This document shows positions 10,140-19,219 of a stretch of 64,000 nucleotides of DNA, piece after piece. Position numbers and translations under genes: made by a program. The stretch's first letter is position 1; the number at the start of each line of letters is the position of its first letter. This DNA is from Apium graveolens (Eukaryota > Streptophyta > Magnoliopsida > Apiales > Apiaceae). The stretch lies in assembly GCF_009905375.1 (NCBI RefSeq), contig NC_133647.1:2218735-2282734 (forward strand), written 5' to 3'. The notes below the pieces were generated by a model that made no database searches, was not told the origin of the DNA, and saw only the letters and a program-made list of their open reading frames with translations.

Positions 10140-11740
10140 TTACTTAACCAACTTTTGTTTTTGCAATCGCTTAGGAAAAGGTGGTGGAGGATAGAGCTGT
10201 TTCTCCCATGTATTACCCTCAGGCAGAGTGTGTTCAACAGCAGTCTTCCTTGGTTCCGCCTCTTTCTCCTTTTGCTTCTCTTCTCCATCTTCAACTTCAG
10301 CTTCTCTATCTTTTGCTTTTTCAGCATCAGCAACTTTTCCAGACCTTAAGGTAATAGCCTTGAATTGCTCTTTAGCTTCCTTCCTGCCTGGCACTTGAGT
10401 ATCGCTGGGAAGTGTGTCAGGTTGACGATTGAGCACGTCATTGGCTATTTGACCGATTTGATTCTCCAAGGTCTTGATAGAAACAGCCTGACTTTTGCAC
10501 AACAGCTTTAGCTCCTCGAAATCAGCACTAGAAGGTGGAGCAGCACCTCCTTATTGAGGGTATGATTGCCTTTGAGCATATTGCTGAGGTTGCGGGAATC
10601 TAGGTGGATTAAACTGCTTACTTACAGCTTGCTGATATGGTTGCTGAACAGTATTCTGAGTATTGCTCCAGCTGAAATTGGGATGATTTCTGTTATTAGG
10701 ATGATAAGTAGCTGGCACAGGCTGCTGCGGTCGCTGATAATTGTTCACATACTAAATAGATTCATTAACAAGAGAACACTGATCCGTAGCATGAGAGCCT
10801 GCATAAAGCTCACAGACAATAGCTATCTGATTGACTCCATAGTTGGCTAAAGAATCGACCTTCATAGACAGCGCTTGGAGCTGCGCTGCAATAGCTGTAG
10901 CTGCATCAACTTCCAGAATGCCTGCTACCTTCCCAGGAATCATCCTTTGAGTTGGGTTTTGATGCTCGTTTGCAGCCATAGTTTCAATGAGATTATAGGC
11001 TTCAGTATAGCTTTTGGCCAACAAGGTGCCTCCAGCTGCTGCATCGAGCATGGGCCGAGATTGGGCCCCCAAACCATTGTAGAACCCGATGATCACCATC
11101 CAGTCAGGCATACCATGATGTGGACACTTTCTCAACATCTTATTATAGCACTCCCAAGCTTCGTACATAGATTCTGTTGGTTGTTGTGCAAACTGAGTAA
11201 GAGCACTCCTCATAGCTGCAGTCTTGGCCATTGGATAAAACTTCACCAGAAACTTTTGCGCAAGATCTTCCCAAGTAGTGATGGACCCAGCTGGTAAAGA
11301 ATGTAACCAGTCCTTAGCTTTATCCCTCAGAGAGAATGGGAAAAGCCTTACTTGATAGCCTCATCAGTAACACCATTATATTTGAAAGTACTACAGATCT
11401 CGACAAAATTCCTGATATGCATGTTGGGATCTTCAGTCGCAGCACCTCCGAAAGAAACAGAATTCTGCACCATCTGAATAGTGCCCGACTTGATTTCAAA
11501 AGTATTAGCCTGAATAGCCGGATGAATGATGCTTGACTGAATGTCATCAATTTTAGGGCGAGAAAAGTCCATAAGAGCTGGATCTGCTGGAACTATACGA
11601 TCACCCACGATTACCAGTTCTTTCTTTTCACTTTCTTTATCCGAATCTTCAAAATCTATCTTCTCCGGAATATCAAGAACCGAGTCGGTCTCCTCAGCCG
11701 TATCTAGAGTCCTCTTGCGAGTGCGAGAATGTGTTTGCAT
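10140..11740 (-). pseudogene. Athila gag
   Basis: The start at 11740 (MQTHSRTRKRTL) gives an acidic N-terminus, then NPNMHIRNF-like capsid sequence (EDPNMHIRNFVEICSTFKY). A one-base deletion near 11345 shifts the frame. The capsid continues in another frame (FSLRDKAKDWLHSLPAG, about 11340-11250) and in 11246-10752 (LVKFYPMAKT-type motif, ECYNKMLRKCPHHGMPDWM, FYNGL). A Cys-poor remnant of the zinc knuckle is visible (VCELYAGSHATDQC; the usual second Cys is Tyr). Gln/Pro-rich linker (10748-10551) and Lys/Glu-rich linker (10502-10140) follow. Several stops and frameshifts make it non-functional. Confidence 0.85.
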
Positions 11741-11852
11741 AAACGCTCGCTAGAGTACCTGAAACACAACCGGAAACAATAAGTAACAAGTCTTAATCAA
11801 TAAGTCCTAATGACCACTGATGGCAAGTACATAAACTAAACAAAATAACACC

Positions 11853-11873
11853 GAGTCCCCGGCAACGGCACCA
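11853..11873 (-). promoter_or_regulatory. Athila primer-binding site (tRNA-Asp)
   Basis: The + strand reads GAGTCCCCGGCAACGGCACCA, the 3' end of plant tRNA-Asp including CCA with one mismatch in the acceptor stem and another at the 5' edge. On the element's own strand this is the complementary primer site, a few bases inside the 5' LTR end at 11880. Confidence 0.9.
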
Positions 11874-12930
11874 AAAACTTGTTAGGCACAAAGCATGCGC
11901 TAATAATTCACACAAATATACGCGTTCACAAGTAATATAGAATAATTTCCAGTCCGTTCCCACAGAGACTCAAACTAATTATATTTAATTAACACTTACT
12001 CACCAATATATGATTACTTCTCAATGTCAAGACAATAACACTTAAGGTTGATTAACTAATTATTAACTATGATTAACTACGAGAATAAAACACTTAAATA
12101 ACACTTGAATTAACAATATTAAACACACATGAGATCATAACTTCATTACTACTTCCTTCAATAATTATTGTTATTACCCTTAGCATGTAACGGTGATGAT
12201 ATTAATCGAACAACACGAAACTGATAAAAGCTAACTTTCGTTGCACAAATACCATTCTACCAAGCATCCATAATTAAGATAGAAGTTGAATAAGCATCAA
12301 TTATGTTGAGACCCTATATGTCTACAAAATTTGACAACATAACGATTTAAGCGCAAGTTATTCATTACGATTACATAGGGCAAGTAAAACGGTTAGAGTT
12401 ACCCACTAATCATGCATACAATATATGAACCTATGCTAGCATGGCAAGTTCTAAATCTCAAGATTCACTGTCGCATCACAAGAGATTAATAGGCTATCTT
12501 ATATTTTTGCGACGCACATAAGACGAATAAGCACAACCTATACTAGTTATCATACAATCATCACTTACCAAGGTATTAAATAATTAACTAAAGAAATCCA
12601 TAGTAAATCCGCGACGACCCCATGATCACGATTAGCCCATGATAGAACTCATCGTTACCATGGGTTCATATGAAAACATGATAATAACACGATAATATAA
12701 ACTAATAAAATACTTATTAAAACCAGAGTACATCACAAGAGTATTAAGGTTCAAAGTAAAGAAAACTAGCATCCACTGTTATAACGAATAAAAGAATCAC
12801 AAGATAACGTATGCTTCCTCTTTTTCATTGCGGTGTGCTAAAACGGTCTTCTTAATCTTCTCTCCTTGCTCCTTGCTTGATTGATACTTGATCCTTGTTG
12901 TTTGTTATTGTGAAACGTCTCTCAAGTAGG

Positions 12931-12940
12931 TTTATATAAG
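12931..12940 (-). promoter_or_regulatory. Athila LTR TATA box
   Basis: CTTATATAAA on the - strand is followed about 30 bp downstream by the probable transcription start and an A-rich leader. It is the likely promoter of the genomic RNA. Confidence 0.6.
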
Positions 12941-13012
12941 GGTCCACAAGAAACAGCGCCGTCAGAAGCCTAGTAGAATACGAATTAAAAATCCAGAATT
13001 AATTTTCTCGAC

Positions 13013-13096
13013 CCCAGGCGGCCGCCCCAGGTTCCAAGCGGGCGTCTGCACCTCTAGGAGGTCGTCCCACATCCCAGGCGGGCACCTGGACAGTTT
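13013..13096. repeat. GC-rich four-unit array in the 5' LTR (U3)
   Basis: Units AGGCGGCCGCCCC, AAGCGGGCGTCTG, AGGAGGTCGTCCC and AGGCGGGCACCTGG match the array at 1263-1342. The location just upstream of the TATA box suggests an enhancer or protein-binding array; function is inferred. Confidence 0.8.
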
Positions 13097-13330
13097 CTGG
13101 AAAAATCAACTTTCTGCTCCTGATTTTGCTGATTTCTTCGCACAACTCCCCGCAACTGATTCCAAGTACTTCCCTAAGCTTATTTTGATGAAATCCCCCT
13201 AAATTCGCAAGTTATACCCTGAAATGCAAAGACACTAGAAAAACGCATCAAATACACAAAATACTTGATTTCAAGACATTAATTCAAGCCATTATAAGAC
13301 GTTCTAAGTGGTATAAAATGCCACTTAATA

Positions 13331-13720
13331 GCTATGATTCCCGTAGAAGTGGGAGTTGGATCGTTACGAAGGGATTTGTTTATTGAGGAAGATGCAGAGG
13401 TCAATCAAAGGCTCCACTTGGATCTGTTGGATGAAGCTAAAATAAATTCCCATATGAAACTTGCTGTATATCAGCGGAGAATTGCAAGGTATTTCAACAA
13501 GAAGGTGAAGTATGTACCTTATAAGGTGGGAGATCTGGTTTTGCGAAAAGTCATGCCGAATACTAAAATAGCTCAGCATGGAGTGCTTGGAGCTAATTGG
13601 GAAGGACCATACATGGTCAAAGCTATACTTTGGAAGGGGACTTATCGCTTGAAAGATTTAGATGGCAAGCTCATCCCTCGAGCTTGGAATGTAGAGCACT
13701 TGCGAAAGTATTATCAATAG
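13331..13720 (+). pseudogene. Tat-type integrase C-terminal part
   Basis: The frame resumes the integrase broken at 123: MIPVEVGVGSLRR, the conserved DLLDEAKINSHMKLAVYQRR block, YFNKKVKYVPYKVGDLVLRKV, then the C-terminal GANWEGPYMVKAILWKGTYRL, DGKLIPRAWNVEHLRKYYQ and stop. This is the standard ending of Tat-lineage polyproteins and has no chromodomain. The segment is intact, but the gene as a whole is interrupted by the 13.2-kb Athila element and frameshifted upstream. Confidence 0.88.
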
Positions 13721-14650
13721 GGTGCGGCCTTGGCCCCCTCACTTCTATGATTGAGTTTTATGTAATAAACTAGTAGCAAATAAATTCCTCCTAGCCTAGG
13801 GTGTAGTATATATGACTACTAACCTTGGAACTAGCTGAAGGATAAATTTTTCAAATATTTCCCCATAGAGTATAGTAGCCATGGGACTGGTGTAATTTTT
13901 ACACTAGAGCGCATTATTAATAAAAGAGAAAAATATTTAATTATATATATTTCAGAATATTGTAGTAAGATTATGCATCAGGCGCGCCCTAAGGGTAGAG
14001 GTACCTCAATAAAATCTATTTTTCATAATTCTACTCAAAAAAATAAGAGGACGCCCCCATAGTAGGGGACGCCCAGACAATATGTAGTTTGTGAGAAATA
14101 GAACTCAAACGGATCAAAAGTCATGTTCCAAATGTATAACAGAAAAAGCAAAATGAATATTTTGAGATGTGTTATGGCCAAGCAGGCGCGCTTTCAATAT
14201 AAAAATATCTCAGTCAGTGCAAAGATTGATGTAGCTTTATAGGCGCGCCCTGACAGTAAAGGTGTCTTAAAATATGAGGACACGCCTAATGTATGGAAAT
14301 ATCTCAATCACATTTACTTGGAAAGTTCATAAAAAGTAAAGCAAGAAAAATATTTTGCAGGGAAATAAAATGAAAGTCAGCACCTACAAGGCGCACCCTA
14401 ATGGTCTATCTGCAGTCCTACCATGACAGGTAAAAAGGTGCATCCTAATAATGGAGATGCCCTATATAATTGCAAAATGAAATTAAAATATGAAAAGCAT
14501 ATGATTGTCATAATAAAAGCAATTCCAGAAAACCAACACAAAAAGTAAATAGTCTTACAACTTTGCACAACATTAAAAGAGGGCTGACACCTCAAAGTAT
14601 TAAGGTTAGTTCAAGCATATTTAAAAGAAGTTCAGGGCGTGCCCTGAGAG
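13721..14650 (+). other. Non-coding region after the Tat integrase
   Basis: AT-rich sequence with no coding frame lies between integrase and antisense ORF. It holds the first half of the GGCGCGCC-like repeats (for example at 13981, 14183, 14242, 14390 and 14637). Confidence 0.6.
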
Positions 14651-14653
14651 TCA

Positions 14654-15547
14654 TCAGTAGGTGGAATTGATTGGAGAGGAACGGGGGGGATCAACCTCAG
14701 GCGCGTCCTTAGTAGGTTCATCAGTAGGCGCGTCTTCTTCTTTTTCTTCCAGGCCGATTTCCACCCTTCTTTCTCTGATCTCATCAACATATTCCCTCTT
14801 AAACTCCACCATCTCAGCAACCGTCTCCTCTCCAAACTTCTCAAAGGAATAATCGGGGTCATTCTCCATGAATCCAACCTTGTAAAAATGAAAACCACGA
14901 GCAAAAGCCTCGTCAATAATCTCCCTCTTCTCATTTGGCAAACCATCTCTCTGTAGCCCTTCAAGGTATACAATCCTGAGCTTTGACTCTTCTAACTCGG
15001 TATGGAGGGATGTGGCCTTCCTGTTAGCTATATCCAACTGAGAAGTTAAGTTTTCCACTTCTTCTTTGAGATAGAAGATCTGAGAGTCTTTTGCTTTGAT
15101 GTCCTTAGAGTGAAGAAGGTCCTTGTCTTTGAGATTGTTTTGGAGAATATTATTATCTCCTTGTAAACGCTCCAGACGCGCCTTATCCTCCAGAATTTTA
15201 TCCATGACTTGAAGAGAATGAAACATGAGCTAACAAGAGGATTTGACTGAGGCCTTGGTAGACTCTTCTAATCTCATTGATTGCCACTGGTTGACCTCTT
15301 GATCAGTGACATAAGCAGAACCCAAAGGGCCAAGATGGTTAAGTGCTGATGTGGAAGAGCCAGAGGGCGCACCCTCTATTCGGGGCCTCTTAGATGTGCC
15401 CTGTTTTTCAGTTAAATCTACCACTGTCCTTTTTGGGACAGGGGTAGGTTGGAAAATAAAGGGATGAGCAGGAATAGATGATAGAGCTTTTAAAATATCT
15501 TTCTTTGGCGGTTTGGACTTGGATTTATCACTGGGACACGCCCCCAA
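14654..15547 (-). pseudogene. Tat antisense ORF, 3' part (coiled coil)
   Basis: One frame of about 298 codons on the strand opposite to the integrase is broken by a single in-frame TAG at 15227-15229. The first part has a basic, Ser/Pro-rich region (PPKKDILKAL, RPRIEGAPSGSSTS). The second has a long heptad-like coiled coil (KILEDKARLERLQGDNNIL, LKEEVENLTSQLDIANRKA, LHTELEESKLRIVYLEGL). An FxxAFxRGFHFYKVGF-like block follows and then an acidic Pro-rich tail. Tat/Retand elements are known to carry an extra ORF in this antisense position whose product resembles gag-like or plant-transposase-like proteins. Its role is unknown. Confidence 0.7.
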
Positions 15548-15850
15548 ACGACTTGGGAATTCTAGGAGGAGCCATGTCTACATAAAACATATGGAAAACA
15601 TTAGTAGACATGGTGGAAAGGCGTGCCTAAAGTTTAAGGCGTGCCCATATAAGATAAAGTGGCTGTTAAGGAAGTATTGATACGTTTCAATAATGCACTT
15701 TTACTTTATGATATGCAAAGATAACAGATAGATGAATAAAGTGCAACAAGTAATATTTGGATATATAAGAAACTAAAAACCACAACAAGTAAAATACGAC
15801 GAGGGCGCGTCCTTAATGAAAGGTGCGCCCCAACAGGTACTATCAATATT

Positions 15851-16153
15851 CTAACCTAAAGGAAGGTCATTCTGAGCACTACTATGCTCATTATCTTCTT
15901 CATCCTCCTCTTCATCACTGTCAACTTCTATAACATGAGCGATATGGACGCCCTTTCTAAACTCCGTATACTTAAATTTAGTCCCTACGAGATTAGACAG
16001 TATGCCGACTCGTATTAAGTTGGACTCGGTAACAAGCATCTTCAAGTTCCATCTCTCTGCGGTAATCTTGAGTACGGCTTCTGCCCTTTCTTTGGGTGCG
16101 CCCTCAAGCTCCCACACAGAAGGATTATTTGGTGTAGAAGGAAAAAATACCAT
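15851..16153 (-). pseudogene. Tat antisense ORF, middle part
   Basis: The frame MVFFPSTPNNPSVWELEG continues with ERAEAVLKITAERWNLKML and SNLIRVGILSNL, then an acidic end (DSDEEEDEEDNEHSS). The W...A..L pattern is characteristic of the extra antisense ORF of Tat elements. It is separated from the 3' part by about 300 bp, which could be an intron or decay, because no stop-free path joins them. Confidence 0.55.
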
Positions 16154-16204
16154 AAGAACAAAAAAGAATTAAAGAGTAAAAGATAAATAAAGAAGGCGCA
16201 CCCT

Positions 16205-16335
16205 TACTTGGATCTGTGTTGAACTGGATTCTAATTCTGGGAACGTCATATAAGTAGAAGTTTTATTTCCATCCCTTTTCGTGACTAACTTTCCCTGATG
16301 AGAAGCCCTTCTTATTATGCTGTTTGTCCACAATC
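16205..16335 (-). pseudogene. Tat antisense ORF, short exon-like piece
   Basis: Reading the - strand gives KKGFSSGKVSHEKGWK, a stop, then NFYLYDVPRIRIQFNTDPS. This matches the layout K..KGWK.xFFFV....W..P that precedes the middle part in such ORFs. It ends at a plausible splice donor (CAA|GTAAGG) near 16207. One in-frame stop is present. Confidence 0.45.
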
Positions 16336-16515
16336 GGTCTATACTATTCCTTTATTCAAAGTGCCAAAAATTTCTTTCTTTTATTTCTTGATGTACATCT
16401 TGCATATCTTCATCCCAATCCATCAATAATAAACATTAGTATTTAAGAGATGAGAGATTTGAGAGAGAGAGAAGTAGGAGATTTGAGGGATAATTGGGCA
16501 GGTAGGTTATAATTT

Positions 16516-16648
16516 TGAGGATTTTATCATGAGTATTGGTCCATTTCAGCACAATTTAACATAAAAATGCTCAAAGTAGCACAAGGACAAAAGCTAGTTT
16601 TGGAGATTTTATCATGAGTATTGGTCCATTTTTGTAAAATTTAACATT
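16516..16648. repeat. Local duplication, about 45 bp x2
   Basis: GATTTTATCATGAGTATTGG followed by TCCATTT and an AATTTAACAT ending occurs twice, starting near 16520 and 16606. It lies in the gap between two antisense ORF pieces. Confidence 0.75.
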
Positions 16649-16689
16649 CCGTTAAACCAGAATAGTAAAAAAGCCGTCACTCTTTCCGT

Positions 16690-17071
16690 TCTTTCGAAAG
16701 TCATAGTGAAACTAGAATAGTCTGATCGAAGGCTTAATCTTAGCCTTTTGGCATGTGAAGTGAAAGTTGTTTATATGTATGAACCCATTAGGGTCCATTT
16801 GGGCGAAAGAGATTTTCATCTCACGGAAGAGCTTCTTAATGAATTTCAGTAGGGGGACACGAAAACCGCATTTGAAAGCAGCCTATGAGATCCCTACGGT
16901 GCAATCATCGAAGCCAGCAGGGACATGGGGAGTTTGATAGATCTTATCGGAATCATTCGACGTGTATAGATGATAATGGCCCCTGGAAATGTGGTACTTC
17001 GAATATAATTTCTCTATTTTCAACTTTTTCAGTTGGGTTGGGTTATTTGCTGCCGAAAAAGAAGCTGTCAT
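16690..17071 (-). pseudogene. Tat antisense ORF, N-terminal part
   Basis: The - strand frame starts MTASFSAANNPTQL and contains SKYHISRGHYHLYTSNDSDK and VPAGFDDCTVGIS. After one TAG it continues in the same frame as AAFKCGFRVPLLKFIKKLF, REMKISFAQMDPNGFIHINNF. The pattern F.CGFR.PL..FI..LL......Q..PNG is the hallmark N-terminal block of gag-like or putative plant transposase proteins encoded by the antisense ORF of Tat elements. The sequence looks different from its AT-rich surroundings because it was coding. It ends at stops near 16690. Confidence 0.6.
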
Positions 17072-17385
17072 TAAAGTGGGTTGGGCCGATGGGAATCAGA
17101 GTCCTGTCCGAAGGGCCGACATCTTGATTGGACTGATCTATTTTTCTCCATCCGAAAATGATAAAATGTTAGCCGTGTACTCGGGACGGGTAAATGAAAA
17201 AAAGAAGAGAAAAAAGGGCCGAGTACAACAGGTCGGACCGATCCGAAGCGAGGGGGATGAAGACTATATTAAAAGGAGTACATGGATCGGCTCCCGAAGT
17301 GTGTTCAAGGGCTTCAACAATCTGAAAAATGTTCAAGACAGAGAACACACCTTCATGCCATCTTTAAATCCCATACAACTTCCAC

Positions 17386-17405
17386 AAAAAAGAAAGAGGG
17401 GAACA
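17386..17405 (+). promoter_or_regulatory. Candidate Tat polypurine tract
   Basis: AAAAAAGAAAGAGGGGAACA precedes a TG that could open the 3' LTR. It is the only long purine run in the right position downstream of the antisense ORF. Confidence 0.5.
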
Positions 17406-18360
17406 TGCCTAAGATACTAAAAAGATACACCCAAACCCTAGAAAACTCAAATTAGCAGACTTATCACTACAGTGAGTCATGCAAACTACCAAAATCTCAA
17501 AACAAGTTAACAGAACACGCTTATTCGACAACGAAGAAAAACCTTAATTGAAGGGATATGAAATTTACTTGTATATAAAGAGTGAGATATTGGGTAGGGT
17601 TGTTGTGGAAATCGAGACCTTGGTTGCCCGTGATGAGCATGCTTGTAGAAGATTGTTGCCCAGAAAGAGGTTCTATGGAGAAAGTTTGAAAGAAAATAAA
17701 ATGATGAAATGAGGGGGAAGGGTATGTATATATATAGAAAGGATTGTGACGTTTGGATGGCCTGAGTTATGAGTTATGAGGCATCAGGTTCAAAACCAAC
17801 GACTTTGATTGAAACGTATGAAATTCAATGGTTGGATGGAAGTTACAATCTCGAGTCATGACAGTTGTGATCATTAAAATAATCACGACTTTCCAAGCGG
17901 CGCTATTCATGTATTGGAAAATTAGGGTTTGCATTCTTGGCCAATGAACGGGCTGAAGAGGGGCTGAAGAGGTTGGACTTAGTCTAAGTGCATGCTCATC
18001 CGAAGCTCGACTCTCGTAGGCCTATCATACGTATTTGAGCTGATGTCAAAGGAAGTCTAAGTGGGTCGAAGGAAGGTCAACCCATATAACACACAACTTG
18101 TTCCGCTAGAGATGAAAGCGTGGACGTAGTCTTCTGGGCTTCAACGCCCACGTTCTTGGTTTGTCACAATCGTCCGAAACAATAGGGAAGACAATGTTGA
18201 ACTAGTGACAGGTTCTATATAAACACAAGTTTTACTCATTCCACACACACTCTCACATACTCTCATATTATCTTGTGTTCATTATTACTCACCGAACTAG
18301 TTAACTTATTCTCATAACAGGGGTGAATTGGGGCCAATACCTCACACTCTTCTCCTTGCA
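17406..18360 (+). repeat. Candidate Tat 3' LTR
   Basis: The stretch follows the polypurine tract, begins TGCC and may end TTGCA at 18360. It contains a + strand TATA box (CTATATAAAC, 18215-18224) followed by a CT/CA-rich R-U5-like leader. On the opposite strand CTATATATATAC at about 17731-17745 heads a CT-rich leader and a possible first exon of the antisense ORF with a GTAAAT donor near 17572. The second LTR is outside the window, so boundaries are unconfirmed. Confidence 0.4.
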
Positions 18361-18916
18361 GGATGATCAAGAGACTAGTGGATGAAAACGGTTCAAGAAG
18401 AAAACGGGTTCCAATACAAGCTATATCATACATACTATATTATTTCATTCAAATCCTTTGTAACTTCAATTTTTGTTTTCAAATGCAAATTAAATGAGAA
18501 ATATATTTACTGTGATTTGAAGTTTAAAATTTTGATTAGGTTCCAAAGCAATAAGGTATGATTTGAGGTAACTTCATGCAAATCAAACTTATTCATTTAA
18601 TCAAAGACGATATCTATTTAGATACTTATTATTATTATTATTATTATTAATCACCAAGCTGTATTAGTATCACAGAGGTACTTAAAAACAGAAACTAGAT
18701 CAATATTGAAGTGTGAGAAAGAATTCAGATTGTTTATAGTCATTACAAAGATCTTGGTCTACTGGATTTTCACGCTGCAACAGCCACAAGAATTTCAAGT
18801 TTTTTATTGGTCTCATGTTATCGTCTCTATTTGATAAAAAGTTCAAACATAACCTATATTTTCGAAAATCTAAAGAGACTCGAGAAACGTCACGATATGA
18901 TGGTGTTTGACAAGTT
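18361..18916. other. Unassigned AT-rich stretch with a TTA microsatellite
   Basis: I see no convincing gene. A (TTA)n run lies at about 18627-18649. An 85-codon frame on the - strand (18957-18700) crosses into the copia LTR at 18922, so its start is artificial; the part before it resembles no family I recognise. Confidence 0.5.
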
Positions 18917-18921
18917 ATAAC

Positions 18922-19206
18922 TGATAAATCTGACGTGTATGTGTTGTGTGAAATCAAAATGTGAATGTGTATGAATATAAATTAACTGATGAAGTTGAAA
19001 TGTAATGTAAGAGAATAAACCAACTCTTGTATTACTTGTATAAAACTTAAATAATTACATAAGAGAGGACTGATTATATACACATAACTACTTGCTCACT
19101 ATATTTTCTACAGTGATGTTACAGTATCGCTACAGTAAAGTTTGGGGACCAAGTTGTGGTGACGTCATAGCCATGAAGTCATTATTGTGATATCATTACT
19201 TTAACA
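18922..19206 (-). repeat. Old copia 3' LTR
   Basis: It runs from TGATAAATCTGACG to TTTAACA on the + strand and matches 35330-35615. A - strand TATA-like box (GTATATAATC) is centred near 19078. Confidence 0.9.
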
Positions 19207-19219
19207 CCCCCCCATCAAA
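19207..19219 (-). promoter_or_regulatory. Old copia polypurine tract
   Basis: On the - strand TTTGATGGGGGGG abuts the LTR start TGTTAAAG, the standard copia arrangement. Confidence 0.9.

Larger units (their letters stand above)
129..13330 (-). mobile_element. Athila-lineage Ty3/gypsy retrotransposon, full length, defective
   Basis: Two direct repeats of about 1450 bp (129-1578 and 11880-13330) bound the element. The 5-bp target duplication GCTAT stands at 124-128 and 13331-13335, and removing the element rejoins the host integrase in frame. On the - strand the order is 5' LTR, tRNA-Asp primer-binding site, gag, protease, RT/RNase H, integrase, env-like ORF, polypurine tract, 3' LTR, as in the Athila clade. 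By eye the LTRs differ at only a few per cent of positions, so insertion was fairly recent. All genes are nevertheless broken, and a 1974-bp solo LTR interrupts the integrase. Confidence 0.93.
11880..13330 (-). repeat. Athila 5' LTR
   Basis: This 1451-bp copy of 129-1578 lies next to the primer-binding site. A TATA box is at 12931-12940 on the - strand (CTTATATAAA), with the GC-rich array at 13013-13096 about 75-155 bp upstream of it. In this copy several CpG positions of the array have become TpG or CpA compared with the other LTR, as expected from deamination of methylated cytosine. Confidence 0.92.
13979..16205. repeat. Dispersed GGCGCGCC(C)-like motif, about 20 copies
   Basis: Short GC-rich units with consensus GGCGCGCCCTAA-GG occur every 50-250 bp in AT-rich DNA, for example near 13981, 14052, 14183, 14242, 14390, 14637, 14699, 14728, 15176, 15366, 15536, 15619, 15636, 15804, 15825, 16097 and 16195. 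Many appear as GGCGTGCC, GGCGCACC or GGTGCGCC, as expected from decay of CpG. They occur in non-coding parts and also inside the antisense ORF, where they encode Gly-Ala-Pro or Asp-Ala-Pro. Confidence 0.8.
1..18360 (+). mobile_element. Ty3/gypsy Tat/Retand-like element, 5' part outside window, split by Athila
   Basis: An integrase reading frame on the + strand runs from the window edge to 123 and resumes at 13331-13720. After it come about 3.7 kb with short GGCGCGCC-like repeats and an ORF on the opposite strand, a layout known from Tat-lineage (Retand) elements. A polypurine tract at 17386-17402 and a TATA-bearing, LTR-like stretch at 17406-18360 suggest the 3' end. The 5' LTR, gag, protease and RT lie outside the window, so neither the target duplication nor the exact 3' boundary can be confirmed. 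The Athila element at 129-13330 is inserted in its integrase. Confidence 0.6.

Noticed and set aside
16650..17420. Segment looked like transferred mitochondrial DNA because of its distinct composition and a Lys/Arg-rich 143-codon frame on the + strand
   Set aside because: The opposite strand reads as a CGFR.PL...PNG protein block typical of the Tat antisense ORF, which explains the composition; no mitochondrial gene was recognised.
18700..18957. 85-codon ORF on the - strand
   Set aside because: Its start lies inside the copia LTR beyond the target duplication, so the frame is a product of the insertion.
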